DNA of 64,000 bases, taken from assembly GCA_949987565.1 (NCBI GenBank), contig OX465121.1, forward strand, positions 5,501,590 through 5,565,589. The letters are read 5' to 3'. A program made the position numbers and the translations under genes. The notes beneath the pieces were generated by a model. That model made no database searches. It was not told the DNA's origin and saw only the letters and a list, made by a program, of their open reading frames with translations. Shown one piece after another: positions 45,601 to 61,100 of the stretch (position 1 is the first letter of the stretch; the number at the start of each line of letters is the position of its first letter). This DNA is from Luidia sarsii. Taxonomy: Eukaryota > Echinodermata > Asteroidea > Paxillosida > Luidiidae.

Positions 45601-48600
45601 GTATGTGCACAGACCAGTACACAACAGTCAGTCGGGAGAGTTTACCTGGAAAGAAAAATATACTTTGCAAGTTCATATCTCCTTCATTATAATCTTGACG
45701 AAACTGAAACTTGGTCTGCTAACAGGGCTCGAGAAAACCTATCGATCAGTTGTAATAAATCTGAAATCGAGCAAAGCATCATGAATATATGATCAAGCAA
45801 AGAGAACTAACCTCTGTCAGCTAGGCAGCTTGTATATGCACAGACCAGTACACAACAGTCAGTCGGCAGAGTGTACCTGGTAAGAAAAATACACTTTGCA
45901 AGTTAATATCTCCTTTATTATAATCTTGACGAAGCTGAAAGTTGGTCTGCTAACAGGCCTTGAGAAAACCTATCGATCAGTATTAATAAATCTGAAATCG
46001 AGCAAAGCATCATGAATATATGATTAAGCAAAGAGAACTAACCTCTGTCAGCTAGGCAGCTTGTATATGCACAGACCAGTACACAACAGTCAGTCGGCAG
46101 AGTTTACCTGGAAAGAAAAATAAACATTGCAAGTTCTTATCTCCTTCATTATATTCTTGACGAAGCTGAAATTTGGTCTGCTAACAGGCCTTGAGAAAAC
46201 CTATCGATCAGTATTAATAAATCTGAAATGGAGCAAAGCATCATGAATATATGATCAAGCAAAGAGAACTAACCTCTGTCAGCTAGGCAGCTTGTATATG
46301 CACAGACCAGTACACAACAGTCAGTCGGCAGAGTTTACCTGGAAAGAAAAATATACTTTGCAAGTTCATATCTCCTTTATTATAATCTTGACGAAGCTGA
46401 AAGTTGGTCTGCTAACAGGCCTTGAGAAAACCTATCGATCAGAATTAATAAATCTGAAATCGAGCAAAGCATCATGAATATATGATCAAGCAAAGAGAAC
46501 TAACCTCTGTCAGCTAGGCAGCTTGTATATGCACAGACCAGTACACAACAGTCAGTCGGCAGAGTGTACCTGGTGAGAAAAATACACTTTGCAAGTTAAT
46601 ATCTCCTTCATTATAATCTTGACGAAACTGAAATTTGGTCTGCTAACAGGCCTTGAGAAAACCTATCGATCAGTATCAATAAATCTGAAATCGAGCAAAG
46701 CATCATGAATATATGATCAAGCAAAGAGAACTAACCTCTCTCAGCTAGGCAGCTTGTATGTGCACAGACCAGTACACAACAGTCAGTCGGGAGAGTTTAC
46801 CTGGAAAGAAAAATATACTTTGCAAGTTCATATCTCCTTCATTATAATCTTGACGACGCTGAAAGTTAGTCTGCTAACAGGCCTTGAGAAAACCTATAGA
46901 TGAGTATTAATAAATCTGAAATCGAGCAAAGCATCATGAATATATGATCAAGCAAAAAGAACTAACCTCTGTCAGCTAGGCAGCTTGTATGCACACAGAC
47001 CAGTACACAACAGTCAGTCGGCAGAGTTTACCTGGAAAGAAAAATAAACATTGCAAGTTCTTATCTCCTTTATTATATTCTTGACGAAGCTGAAAGTTGG
47101 TCTGCTAACAGGCCTTGAGAAAACCTATCGATCAGTATTAATAAATCTGAAATCGAGCAAAGCATCATGAATATATGATCAAGCAAAGAGAACTAACCTC
47201 TGTCAGCTAGGCAGCTTGTATATGCACAGACCAGTACACAACAGTCAGTCGGCAGAGTTTACCTGGAAAGAAAAATATCATTGCAAGTTCTTATCTCCTT
47301 CATTATATTCTTGACGAAGCTGAAATTTGGTCTGCTAACAGGCCTTGAGAAAACCTATCGATCAGTATTAATAAATCTGAAATCAAGCAAAGCATCATGA
47401 ATATATGATAAAGCAAAGAGAACTAACCTCTGTCAGCTAGGCAGCTTGTATATGCACAGACCAGTACACAACAGTCAGTCGGCAGAGTGTACCTGGTGAG
47501 AAAAATACACTTTGCAAGTTAATATCTCCTTCATTATAATCTTGACGAAACTGAAATTTGGTCTGCTAACAGGCCTTGAGAAAACCTATTGATCAGTATC
47601 AATAAATCTGAAATCGAGCAAAGCATCATGAATATATGATCAAGCAAAGAGAACTAACCTCTCTCAGCTAGGCAGCTTGTATGTGCACAGACCAGTACAC
47701 AACAGTCAGTCGGGAGAGTTTACCTGGAAATAAAAATATACTTTGCAAGTTCATATCTCCTTCATTATAATCTTGACGAAGCTGAAAGTTAGTCTGCTAA
47801 CAGGCCTTGAGAAAACCTATAGATCAGTATTAATAAATCTGAAATCGAGCAAAGCATCATGAATATATGATCAAGCAAAAAGAACTAACCTCTGTCAGCT
47901 AGGCAGCTTGTATGCACACAGACCAGTACACAACAGTCAGTCGGCAGAGTTTACCTGGAAAGAAAAATAAACATTGCAAGTTCTTATCTCCTTCATTATA
48001 TTCTTGACGAAGCTGAAATTTGGTCTGCTAACAGGCCTTGAGAAAACCTATCGATCAGTATTAATAAATCTGCAATCGAGCAAAGCATCATGAATATATG
48101 ATCAAGCAAAGAGAACTAACCTCTGTCAGCTAGGCAGCTTGTATGTGCACAGTCCAGTACACAACAGTCAGTCGGCAGAGTTTACCTGGAAAGAAAAAAA
48201 ACCTTTGCAAGTTCACATCTCCTTCATTATAATCTTGACGAAGCTGAAATTTGGTCTGCTAACAGGCCTTGAGAAAACCTATCGATCAGTATTAATAAAT
48301 CTGAAATCAAGCAAAGCATCATGAATATATGATAAAGCAAAGAGAACTAACCTCTGTCAGCTAGGCAGCTTGTATATGCACAGACCAGTACACAACAGTC
48401 AGTCGGCAGAGTTTACCTGGAAAGAAAAAAAAACTTTGCAAGTTCACATCTCCTTCATTATAATCTTGACGAAGCTGAAACTTGGTCTGCTAACAGGGCT
48501 CGAGAAAACCTATCGATCAGTTGTAATAAATCTGAAATCGAGCAAAGCATCATAAATATATGATCAAGCAAATAGAACTAACCTCTGTTAGCTAGGCAGC

Positions 48601-49118
48601 TTGTCTGTGCAGAGACCAGTACACAACAGTCAGTCGGCAGAGTGTACCTGGTAAGAAAAATACACTTTGCAAGTTAATATCTCCTTCATCATAATCTTGG
48701 CGAAGCTGAAATTTGGTCTGCTAACAGGCCTTGAGAATACCTATCGATCAGTATTAATAAAACTGAAATCGAGCAAAGCATCATGAATATGTGATCAAGC
48801 AAAGAGAACTAACCTCTGTCAGCTAGGCAGCTTGTGTGGGCACAGACCAGTACACAACAGTCAGTCGGCAGAGTGTACCTGGTAAGAAAAATACACTTTG
48901 CAAGTTAATATCTCCTTCATTATAATCTTGACGAAACTGAAACTTGGTCTGCTAACAGGGCTCGAGAAAACCTATCGATCAGTTGTAATAAATCTGAAAT
49001 CGAGCAAAGCATCATAAATATATGATCAAGCAAATAGAAGTAACCTCTGATAGCTAGGCAGCTTGTCTGTGCAGAGACCAGTACACAACAGTCAGTCGGC
49101 AGAGTGTACCTGGTAAGA
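33430..49118 (+). repeat. tandem higher-order repeat of about 7845 bp
   Basis: Monomer variants at 33603, 34755, 35677, 36368, 37292, 37754, 38447 and 40294 reappear at 41448, 42600, 43522, 44213, 45137, 45599, 46292 and 48139. The offset is always 7845 bp, close to 34 monomers. Divergence resumes at about 41271 and 49118, where the copies end. Confidence 0.85.
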
Positions 49119-52100
49119 AAAATACACTTTGCAAGTTAATATCTCCTTCATCATAATCTTGGCGAAGCTGAAATTTGGTCTGCTAACAGGCCTTGAGAAT
49201 ACCTATCGATCAGTATTAATAAATCTGAAATCGAGCAAAGCATCATGAATATATGATCAAGCAAAGAGAACTAACCTCTGTCAGCTAGGCAGCTTGTATA
49301 TGCACAGACCAGTACACAACAGTCAGTCGGCAGAGTGTACCTGGTGAGAAAAATACACTTTGCAAGTTAATATCTCCTTCATTATAATCTTGACGAAACT
49401 GAAACTTGGTCTGCTAACAGGGCTCGAGGAAACCTATCGATCAGTTGTAATGAATCTGAAATCGAGCAAAGCATCATGAATATATGATCAAGCAAAGAGA
49501 ACTAACCTCTGTCAGCTAGGCAGCTTGTATATGCACAGACCAGTACACAACAGTCAGTCGGCAGAGTGTACCTGGTGAGAAAAATACACTTTGCAAGTTA
49601 ATATCTCCTTCATTATAATCTTGACGAAACTGAAATTTGGTCTGCTAACAGGCCTTGAGAAAACCTATCGATCAGTATCAATAAATCTGAAATCAAGCAA
49701 AGCATCATGAATATATGATCAAGCAAAGAGAACTAACCTCTCTCAGCTAGGCAGCTTGTATGTGCACAGACCAGTACACAACAGTCAGTCGGGAGAGTTT
49801 ACCTGGAAAGAAAAATATACTTTGCAAGTTCATATCTCCTTCATTATAATCTTGACGAAACTGAAACTTGGTCTGCTAACAGGGCTCGAGAAAACCTATC
49901 GATCAGTTGTAATAAATCTGAAATCGAGCAAAGCATCATGAATATATGATCAAGCAAAGAGAACTAACCTCTGTCAGCTAGGCAGCTTGTATATGCACAG
50001 ACCAGTACACAACAGTCAGTCGGCAGAGTGTACCTGGTAAGAAAAATACACTTTGCAAGTTAATATCTCCTTTATTATAATCTTGACGAAGCTGAAAGTT
50101 GGTCTGCTAACAGGCCTTGAGAAAACCTATCGATCAGTATTAATAAATCTGAAATCGAGCAAAGCATCATGAATATATGATTAAGCAAAGAGAACTAACC
50201 TCTGTCAGCTAGGCAGCTTGTATATGCACAGACCAGTACACAACAGTCAGTCGGCAGAGTTTACCTGGAAAGAAAAATAAACATTGCAAGTTCTTATCTC
50301 CTTCATTATATTCTTGACGAAGCTGAAATTTGGTCTGCTAACAGGCCTTGAGAAAACCTATCGATCAGTATTAATAAATCTGAAATGGAGCAAAGCATCA
50401 TGAATATATGATCAAGCAAAGAGAACTAACCTCTGTCAGCTAGGCAGCTTGTATATGCACAGACCAGTACACAACAGTCAGTCGGCAGAGTTTACCTGGA
50501 AAGAAAAATATACTTTGCAAGTTCATATCTCCTTTATTATAATCTTGACGAAGCTGAAAGTTGGTCTGCTAACAGGCCTTGAGAAAACCTATCGATCAGA
50601 ATTAATAAATCTGAAATCGAGCAAAGCATCATGAATATATGATCAAGCAAAGAGAACTAACCTCTGTCAGCTAGGCAGCTTGTATATGCACAGACCAGTA
50701 CACAACAGTCAGTCGGCAGAGTGTACCTGGTGAGAAAAATACACTTTGCAAGTTAATATCTCCTTCATTATAATCTTGACGAAACTGAAATTTGGTCTGC
50801 TAACAGGCCTTGAGAAAACCTATCGATCAGTATCAATAAATCTGAAATCGAGCAAAGCATCATGAATATATGATCAAGCAAAGAGAACTAACCTCTCTCA
50901 GCTAGGCAGCTTGTATGTGCACAGACCAGTACACAACAGTCAGTCGGGAGAGTTTACCTGGAAAGAAAAATATACTTTGCAAGTTCATATCTCCTTCATT
51001 ATAATCTTGACGACGCTGAAAGTTAGTCTGCTAACAGGCCTTGAGAAAACCTATAGATGAGTATTAATAAATCTGAAATCGAGCAAAGCATCATGAATAT
51101 ATGATCAAGCAAAAAGAACTAACCTCTGTCAGCTAGGCAGCTTGTATGCACACAGACCAGTACACAACAGTCAGTCGGCAGAGTTTACCTGGAAAGAAAA
51201 ATAAACATTGCAAGTTCTTATCTCCTTTATTATATTCTTGACGAAGCTGAAAGTTGGTCTGCTAACAGGCCTTGAGAAAACCTATCGATCAGTATTAATA
51301 AATCTGAAATCGAGCAAAGCATCATGAATATATGATCAAGCAAAGAGAACTAACCTCTGTCAGCTAGGCAGCTTGTATATGCACAGACCAGTACACAACA
51401 GTCAGTCGGCAGAGTTTACCTGGAAAGAAAAATATCATTGCAAGTTCTTATCTCCTTCATTATATTCTTGACGAAGCTGAAATTTGGTCTGCTAACAGGC
51501 CTTGAGAAAACCTATCGATCAGTATTAATAAATCTGAAATCAAGCAAAGCATCATGAATATATGATAAAGCAAAGAGAACTAACCTCTGTCAGCTAGGCA
51601 GCTTGTATATGCACAGACCAGTACACAACAGTCAGTCGGCAGAGTGTACCTGGTGAGAAAAATACACTTTGCAAGTTAATATCTCCTTCATTATAATCTT
51701 GACGAAACTGAAATTTGGTCTGCTAACAGGCCTTGAGAAAACCTATTGATCAGTATCAATAAATCTGAAATCGAGCAAAGCATCATGAATATATGATCAA
51801 GCAAAGAGAACTAACCTCTCTCAGCTAGGCAGCTTGTATGTGCACAGACCAGTACACAACAGTCAGTCGGGAGAGTTTACCTGGAAATAAAAATATACTT
51901 TGCAAGTTCATATCTCCTTCATTATAATCTTGACGAAGCTGAAAGTTAGTCTGCTAACAGGCCTTGAGAAAACCTATAGATCAGTATTAATAAATCTGAA
52001 ATCGAGCAAAGCATCATGAATATATGATCAAGCAAAAAGAACTAACCTCTGTCAGCTAGGCAGCTTGTATGCACACAGACCAGTACACAACAGTCAGTCG

Positions 52101-55100
52101 GCAGAGTTTACCTGGAAAGAAAAATAAACATTGCAAGTTCTTATCTCCTTCATTATATTCTTGACGAAGCTGAAATTTGGTCTGCTAACAGGCCTTGAGA
52201 AAACCTATCGATCAGTATTAATAAATCTGCAATCGAGCAAAGCATCATGAATATATGATCAAGCAAAGAGAACTAACCTCTGTCAGCTAGGCAGCTTGTA
52301 TGTGCACAGTCCAGTACACAACAGTCAGTCGGCAGAGTTTACCTGGAAAGAAAAAAAACCTTTGCAAGTTCACATCTCCTTCATTATAATCTTGACGAAG
52401 CTGAAATTTGGTCTGCTAACAGGCCTTGAGAAAACCTATCGATCAGTATTAATAAATCTGAAATCAAGCAAAGCATCATGAATATATGATAAAGCAAAGA
52501 GAACTAACCTCTGTCAGCTAGGCAGCTTGTATATGCACAGACCAGTACACAACAGTCAGTCGGCAGAGTTTACCTGGAAAGAAAAAAAAAATTTGCAAGT
52601 TCACATCTCCTTCATTATAATCTTGACGAAGCTGAAACTTGGTCTGCTAACAGGGCTCGAGAAAACCTATCGATCAGTTGTAATAAATCTGAAATCGAGC
52701 AAAGCATCATAAATATATGATCAAGCAAATAGAACTAACCTCTGTTAGCTAGGCAGCTTGTCTGTGCAGAGACCAGTACACAACAGTCAGTCGGCAGAGT
52801 GTACCTGGTAAGAAAAATACACTTTGCAAGTTAATATCTCCTTCATCATAATCTTGGCGAAGCTGAAATTTGGTCTGCTAACAGGCCTTGAGAATACCTA
52901 TCGATCAGTATTAATAAAACTGAAATCGAGCAAAGCATCATGAATATGTGATCAAGCAAAGAGAACTAACCTCTGTCAGCTAGGCAGCTTGTGTGGGCAC
53001 AGACCAGTACACAACAGTCAGTCGGCAGAGTGTACCTGGTAAGAAAAATACACTTTGCAAGTTAATATCTCCTTCATTATAATCTTGACGAAACTGAAAC
53101 TTGGTCTGCTAACAGGGCTCGAGAAAACCTATCGATCAGTTGTAATAAATCTGAAATCGAGCAAAGCATCATAAATATATGATCAAGCAAATAGAAGTAA
53201 CCTCTGATAGCTAGGCAGCTTGTCTGTGCAGAGACCAGTACACAACAGTCAGTCGGCAGAGTGTACCTGGTAAGAAAAATACACTTTGCAAGTTAATATC
53301 TCCTTCATCATAATCTTGGCGAAGCTGAAATTTGGTCTGCTAACAGGCCTTGAGAATACCTATCGATCAGTATTAATAAATCTGAAATCGAGCAAAGCAT
53401 CATGAATATGTGATCAAGCAAAGACAACTAACCTCTGTCAGCTAGGCAGCTTGTGTGGGCACATACCAGTACACAACAGTCAGTCGGCAGAGTGTACCTG
53501 GTAAGAAAAATACACTTTGCAAGTTAATATCTCCTTCATTATAATCTTGACGAAGCTGAAAGTTGGTCTGCTAACAGGCCTTGAGAAAACCTATCGATCA
53601 GTATGAATAAATCTGAAATCGAGCAAAGCATCATGAATATATGATCAAGCAAAGAGAACTAACCTCTGTCAGCTAGGCAGCTTGTATATGCACAGACCAG
53701 TACACAACAGTCAGTCGGCAGAGTTTACCTGGAAAGAAAAATATACTTTGCAAGTTCATATCTCCTTTATTATAATCTTGACGAAGCTGAAAGTTGGTCT
53801 GCTAACAGGCCTTGAGAAAACCTATCGATCAGAATTAATAAATCTGAAATCGAGCAAAGCATCATGAATATATGATCAAGCAAAGAGAACTAACCTCTGT
53901 CAGCTAGGCAGCTTGTATATGCACAGACCAGTACACAACAGTCAGTCGGCAGAGTGTACCTGGTGAGAAAAATACACTTTGCAAGTTAATATCTCCTTCA
54001 TTATAATCTTGACGAAACTGAAACTTGGTCTGCTAACAGGGCTCGAGGAAACCTATCGATCAGTTGTAATAAATCTGAAATCGAGCAAAGCATCATGAAT
54101 ATATGATCAAGCAAAGAGAACTAATCTCTGTCAGCTAGGCAGCTTGTGTGGGCACAGACCAGTACACAACAGTCAGTCGGCAGAGTGTACCTGGTCAGAA
54201 AAATACACTTTGCAAGTTAATATCTCCTTCATTATAATCTTGACGAAGCTGAAAGTTGGTCTGCTAACAGGCCTTGAGAAAACCTATCGATCAGTATTAA
54301 TAAATCTGAAATCGAGCAAAGCATCATGAATATATGATCAAGCAAAGAGAACTAACCTCTCTCAGCTAGGCAGCTTGTATGTGCACAGACCAGTACACAA
54401 CAGTCAGTCGGGAGAGTTTACCTGGAAAGAAAAATATACTTTGCAAGTTCATATCTCCTTCATTATAATCTTGACGAAGCTGAAAGTTAGTCTGCTAACA
54501 GGCCTTGAGAAAACCTATAGATCAGTATTAATAAATCTGAAATCGAGCAAAGCATCATGAATATATGATCAAGCAAAGAGAACTAACCTCTGTCAGCTAG
54601 GCAGCTTGTATATGCACAGACCAGTACACAACAGTCAGTCGGCAGAGTGTACCTGGTGAGAAAAATACACTTTGCAAGTTAATATCTCCTTCATTATAAT
54701 CTTGACGAAACTGAAATTTGGTCTGCTAACAGGCCTTGAGAAAACCTATCGATCAGTATCAATAAATCTGAAATCGAGCAAAGCATCATGAATATATGAT
54801 CAAGCAAAGAGAACTAACCTCTCTCAGCTAGGCAGCTTGTATGTGCACAGACCAGTACACAACAGTCAGTCGGGAGAGTTTACCTGGAAAGAAAAATATA
54901 CTTTGCAAGTTCATATCTCCTTCATTATAATCTTGACGACGCTGAAAGTTAGTCTGCTAACAGGCCTTGAGAAAACCTATAGATGAGTATTAATAAATCT
55001 GAAATCGAGCAAAGCATCATGAATATATGATCAAGCAAAGAGAACTAACCTCTGTCAGCTAGGCAGCTTGTATATGCACAGACCAGTACACAACAGTCAG

Positions 55101-58100
55101 TCGGCAGAGTTTACCTGGAAAGAAAAATAAACATTGCAAGTTCTTATCTCCTTCATTATATTCTTGACGAAGCTGAAATTTGGTCTGCTAACAGGCCTTG
55201 AGAAAACCTATAGATCAGTATTAATAAATCTGAAATCGAGCAAAGCATCATGAATATATGATCAAGCAAAAAGAACTAACCTCTGTCAGCTAGGCAGCTT
55301 GTATGCACACAGACCAGTACACAACAGTCAGTCGGCAGAGTTTACCTGGAAAGAAAAATAAACATTGCAAGTTCTTATCTCCTTCATTATATTCTTGACG
55401 AAGCTGAAATTTGGTCTGCTAACAGGCCTTGAGAAAACCTATCGATCAGTATTAATAAATCTGCAATCGAGCAAAGCATCATGAATATATGATCAAGCAA
55501 AGAGAACTAACCTCTGTCAGCTAGGCAGCTTGTATGTGCACAGTCCAGTACACAACAGTCAGTCGGCAGAGTTTACCTGGAAAGAAAAAAAACCTTTGCA
55601 AGTTCACATCTCCTTCATTATAATCTTGACGAAGCTGAAATTTGGTCTGCTAACAGGCCTTGAGAAAACCTATCGATCAGTATTAATAAATCTGAAATCA
55701 AGCAAAGCATCATGAATATATGATAAAGCAAAGAGAACTAACCTCTGTCAGCTAGGCAGCTTGTATATGCACAGACCAGTACACAACAGTCAGTCGGCAG
55801 AGTTTACCTGGAAAGAAAAAAAAACTTTGCAAGTTCACATCTCCTTCATTATAATCTTGACGAAGCTGAAACTTGGTCTGCTAACAGGGCTCGAGAAAAC
55901 CTATCGATCAGTTGTAATAAATCTGAAATCGAGCAAAGCATCATAAATATATGATCAAGCAAATAGAACTAACCTCTGTTAGCTAGGCAGCTTGTCTGTG
56001 CAGAGACCAGTACACAACAGTCAGTCGGCAGAGTGTACCTGGTAAGAAAAATACACTTTGCAAGTTAATATCTCCTTCATCATAATCTTGGCGAAGCTGA
56101 AATTTGGTCTGCTAACAGGCCTTGAGAATACCTATCGATCAGTATTAATAAAACTGAAATCGAGCAAAGCATCATGAATATGTGATCAAGCAAAGAGAAC
56201 TAACCTCTGTCAGCTAGGCAGCTTGTGTGGGCACAGACCAGTACACAACAGTCAGTCGGCAGAGTGTACCTGGTAAGAAAAATACACTTTGCAAGTTAAT
56301 ATCTCCTTCATTATAATCTTGACGAAACTGAAACTTGGTCTGCTAACAGGGCTCGAGAAAACCTATCGATCAGTTGTAATAAATCTGAAATCGAGCAAAG
56401 CATCATAAATATATGATCAAGCAAATAGAAGTAACCTCTGATAGCTAGGCAGCTTGTCTGTGCAGAGACCAGTACACAACAGTCAGTCGGCAGAGTGTAC
56501 CTGGTAAGAAAAATACACTTTGCAAGTTAATATCTCCTTCATCATAATCTTGGCGAAGCTGAAATTTGGTCTGCTAACAGGCCTTGAGAATACCTATCGA
56601 TCAGTATTAATAAATCTGAAATCGAGCAAAGCATCATGAATATGTGATCAAGCAAAGACAACTAACCTCTGTCAGCTAGGCAGCTTGTGTGGGCACATAC
56701 CAGTACACAACAGTCAGTCGGCAGAGTGTACCTGGTAAGAAAAATACACTTTGCAAGTTAATATCTCCTTCATTATAATCTTGACGAAGCTAAAAATTGG
56801 TCTGCTAACAGGCCTTGAGAAAACCTATCGATCAGTATGAATAAATCTGAAATCGAGCAAAGCATCATGAATATATGATCAAGCAAAGAGAACTAACCTC
56901 TGTCAGCTAGGCAGCTTGTATATGCACAGACCAGTACACAACAGTCAGTCGGCAGAGTTTACCTGGAAAAAAAAATATACTTTGCAAGTTCATATCTCCT
57001 TTATTATAATCTTGACGAAGCTGAAAGTTGGTCTGCTAACAGGCCTTGAGAAAACCTATCGATCAGAATTAATAAATCTGAAATCGAGCAAAGCATCATG
57101 AATATATGATCAAGCAAAGAGAACTAACCTCTGTCAGCTAGGCAGCTTGTATATGCACAGACCAGTACACAACAGTCAGTCGGCAGAGTGTACCTGGTGA
57201 GAAAAATACACTTTGCAAGTTAATATCTCCTTCATTATAATCTTGACGAAACTGAAACTTGGTCTGCTAACAGGGCTCGAGGAAACCTATCGATCAGTTG
57301 TAATAAATCTGAAATCGAGCAAAGCATCATGAATATATGATCAAGCAAAGAGAACTAACCTCTGTCAGCTAGGCAGCTTGTATATGCACAGACCAGTACA
57401 CAACAGTCAGTCGGCAGAGTGTACCTGGTGAGAAAAATACACTTTGCAAGTTAATATCTCCTTCATTATAATCTTGACGAAACTGAAATTTGGTCTGCTA
57501 ACAGGCCTTGAGAAAACCTATCGATCAGTATCAATAAATCTGAAATCAAGCAAAGCATCATGAATATATGATCAAGCAAAGAGAACTAACCTCTCTCAGC
57601 TAGGCAGCTTGTATGTGCACAGACCAGTACACAACAGTCAGTCGGGAGAGTTTACCTGGAAAGAAAAATATACTTTGCAAGTTCATATCTCCTTCATTAT
57701 AATCTTGACGAAACTGAAACTTGGTCTGCTAACAGGGCTCGAGAAAACCTATCGATCAGTTGTAATAAATCTGAAATCGAGCAAAGCATCATGAATATAT
57801 GATCAAGCAAAGAGAACTAACCTCTGTCAGCTAGGCAGCTTGTATATGCACAGACCAGTACACAACAGTCAGTCGGCAGAGTGTACCTGGTAAGAAAAAT
57901 ACACTTTGCAAGTTAATATCTCCTTTATTATAATCTTGACGAAGCTGAAAGTTGGTCTGCTAACAGGCCTTGAGAAAACCTATCGATCAGTATTAATAAA
58001 TCTGAAATCGAGCAAAGCATCATGAATATATGATTAAGCAAAGAGAACTAACCTCTGTCAGCTAGGCAGCTTGTATATGCACAGACCAGTACACAACAGT

Positions 58101-61100
58101 CAGTCGGCAGAGTTTACCTGGAAAGAAAAATAAACATTGCAAGTTCTTATCTCCTTCATTATATTCTTGACGAAGCTGAAATTTGGTCTGCTAACAGGCC
58201 TTGAGAAAACCTATCGATCAGTATTAATAAATCTGAAATGGAGCAAAGCATCATGAATATATGATCAAGCAAAGAGAACTAACCTCTGTCAGCTAGGCAG
58301 CTTGTATATGCACAGACCAGTACACAGCAGTCAGTCGGCAGAGTTTACCTGGAAAGAAAAATATACTTTGCAAGTTCATATCTCCTTTATTATAATCTTG
58401 ACGAAGCTGAAAGTTGGTCTGCTAACAGGCCTTGAGAAAACCTATCGATCAGAATTAATAAATCTGAAATCGAGCAAAGCATCATGAATATATGATCAAG
58501 CAAAGAGAACTAACCTCTGTCAGCTAGGCAGCTTGTATATGCACAGACCAGTACACAACAGTCAGTCGGCAGAGTGTACCTGGTGAGAAAAATACACTTT
58601 GCAAGTTAATATCTCCTTCATTATAATCTTGACGAAACTGAAATTTGGTCTGCTAACAGGCCTTGAGAAAACCTATCGATCAGTATCAATAAATCTGAAA
58701 TCGAGCAAAGCATCATGAATATATGATCAAGCAAAGAGAACTAACCTCTCTCAGCTAGGCAGCTTGTATGTGCACAGACCAGTACACAACAGTCAGTCGG
58801 GAGAGTTTACCTGGAAAGAAAAATATACTTTGCAAGTTCATATCTCCTTCATTATAATCTTGACGACGCTGAAAGTTAGTCTGCTAACAGGCCTTGAGAA
58901 AACCTATAGATGAGTATTAATAAATCTGAAATCGAGCAAAGCATCATGAATATATGATCAAGCAAAAAGAACTAACCTCTGTCAGCTAGGCAGCTTGTAT
59001 GCACACAGACCAGTACACAACAGTCAGTCGGCAGAGTTTACCTGGAAAGAAAAATAAACATTGCAAGTTCTTATCTCCTTTATTATATTCTTGACGAAGC
59101 TGAAAGTTGGTCTGCTAACAGGCCTTGAGAAAACCTATCGATCAGTATTAATAAATCTGAAATCGAGCAAAGCATCATGAATATATGATCAAGCAAAGAG
59201 AACTAACCTCTGTCAGCTAGGCAGCTTGTATATGCACAGACCAGTACACAACAGTCAGTCGGCAGAGTTTACCTGGAAAGAAAAATATCATTGCAAGTTC
59301 TTATCTCCTTCATTATATTCTTGACGAAGCTGAAATTTGGTCTGCTAACAGGCCTTGAGAAAACCTATCGATCAGTATTAATAAATCTGAAATCAAGCAA
59401 AGCATCATGAATATATGATAAAGCAAAGAGAACTAACCTCTGTCAGCTAGGCAGCTTGTATATGCACAGACCAGTACACAACAGTCAGTCGGCAGAGTGT
59501 ACCTGGTGAGAAAAATACACTTTGCAAGTTAATATCTCCTTCATTATAATCTTGACGAAACTGAAATTTGGTCTGCTAACAGGCCTTGAGAAAACCTATT
59601 GATCAGTATCAATAAATCTGAAATCGAGCAAAGCATCATGAATATATGATCAAGCAAAGAGAACTAACCTCTCTCAGCTAGGCAGCTTGTATGTGCACAG
59701 ACCAGTACACAACAGTCAGTCGGGAGAGTTTACCTGGAAATAAAAATATACTTTGCAAGTTCATATCTCCTTCATTATAATCTTGACGAAGCTGAAAGTT
59801 AGTCTGCTAACAGGCCTTGAGAAAACCTATAGATCAGTATTAATAAATCTGAAATCGAGCAAAGCATCATGAATATATGATCAAGCAAAAAGAACTAACC
59901 TCTGTCAGCTAGGCAGCTTGTATGCACACAGACCAGTACACAACAGTCAGTCGGCAGAGTTTACCTGGAAAGAAAAATAAACATTGCAAGTTCTTATCTC
60001 CTTCATTATATTCTTGACGAAGCTGAAATTTGGTCTGCTAACAGGCCTTGAGAAAACCTATCGATCAGTATTAATAAATCTGCAATCGAGCAAAGCATCA
60101 TGAATATATGATCAAGCAAAGAGAACTAACCTCTGTCAGCTAGGCAGCTTGTATGTGCACAGTCCAGTACACAACAGTCAGTCGGCAGAGTTTACCTGGA
60201 AAGAAAAAAAACCTTTGCAAGTTCACATCTCCTTCATTATAATCTTGACGAAGCTGAAATTTGGTCTGCTAACAGGCCTTGAGAAAACCTATCGATCAGT
60301 ATTAATAAATCTGAAATCAAGCAAAGCATCATGAATATATGATAAAGCAAAGAGAACTAACCTCTGTCAGCTAGGCAGCTTGTATATGCACAGACCAGTA
60401 CACAACAGTCAGTCGGCAGAGTTTACCTGGAAAGAAAAAAAAAATTTGCAAGTTCACATCTCCTTCATTATAATCTTGACGAAGCTGAAACTTGGTCTGC
60501 TAACAGGGCTCGAGAAAACCTATCGATCAGTTGTAATAAATCTGAAATCGAGCAAAGCATCATAAATATATGATCAAGCAAATAGAACTAACCTCTGTTA
60601 GCTAGGCAGCTTGTCTGTGCAGAGACCAGTACACAACAGTCAGTCGGCAGAGTGTACCTGGTAAGAAAAATACACTTTGCAAGTTAATATCTCCTTCATC
60701 ATAATCTTGGCGAAGCTGAAATTTGGTCTGCTAACAGGCCTTGAGAATACCTATCGATCAGTATTAATAAAACTGAAATCGAGCAAAGCATCATGAATAT
60801 GTGATCAAGCAAAGAGAACTAACCTCTGTCAGCTAGGCAGCTTGTATGTACACAGACCAGTACACAACAGTCAGTCGGCAGAGTGTACCTGGTAAGAAAA
60901 ATACACTTTGCAAGTTAATATCTCCTTCATTATAATCTTGACGAAACTGAAACTTGGTCTGCTAACAGGGCTCGAGAAAACCTATCGATCAGTTGTAATA
61001 AATCTGAAATCGAGCAAAGCATCATAAATATATGATCAAGCAAATAGAAGTAACCTCTGATAGCTAGGCAGCTTGTCTGTGCAGAGACCAGTACACAACA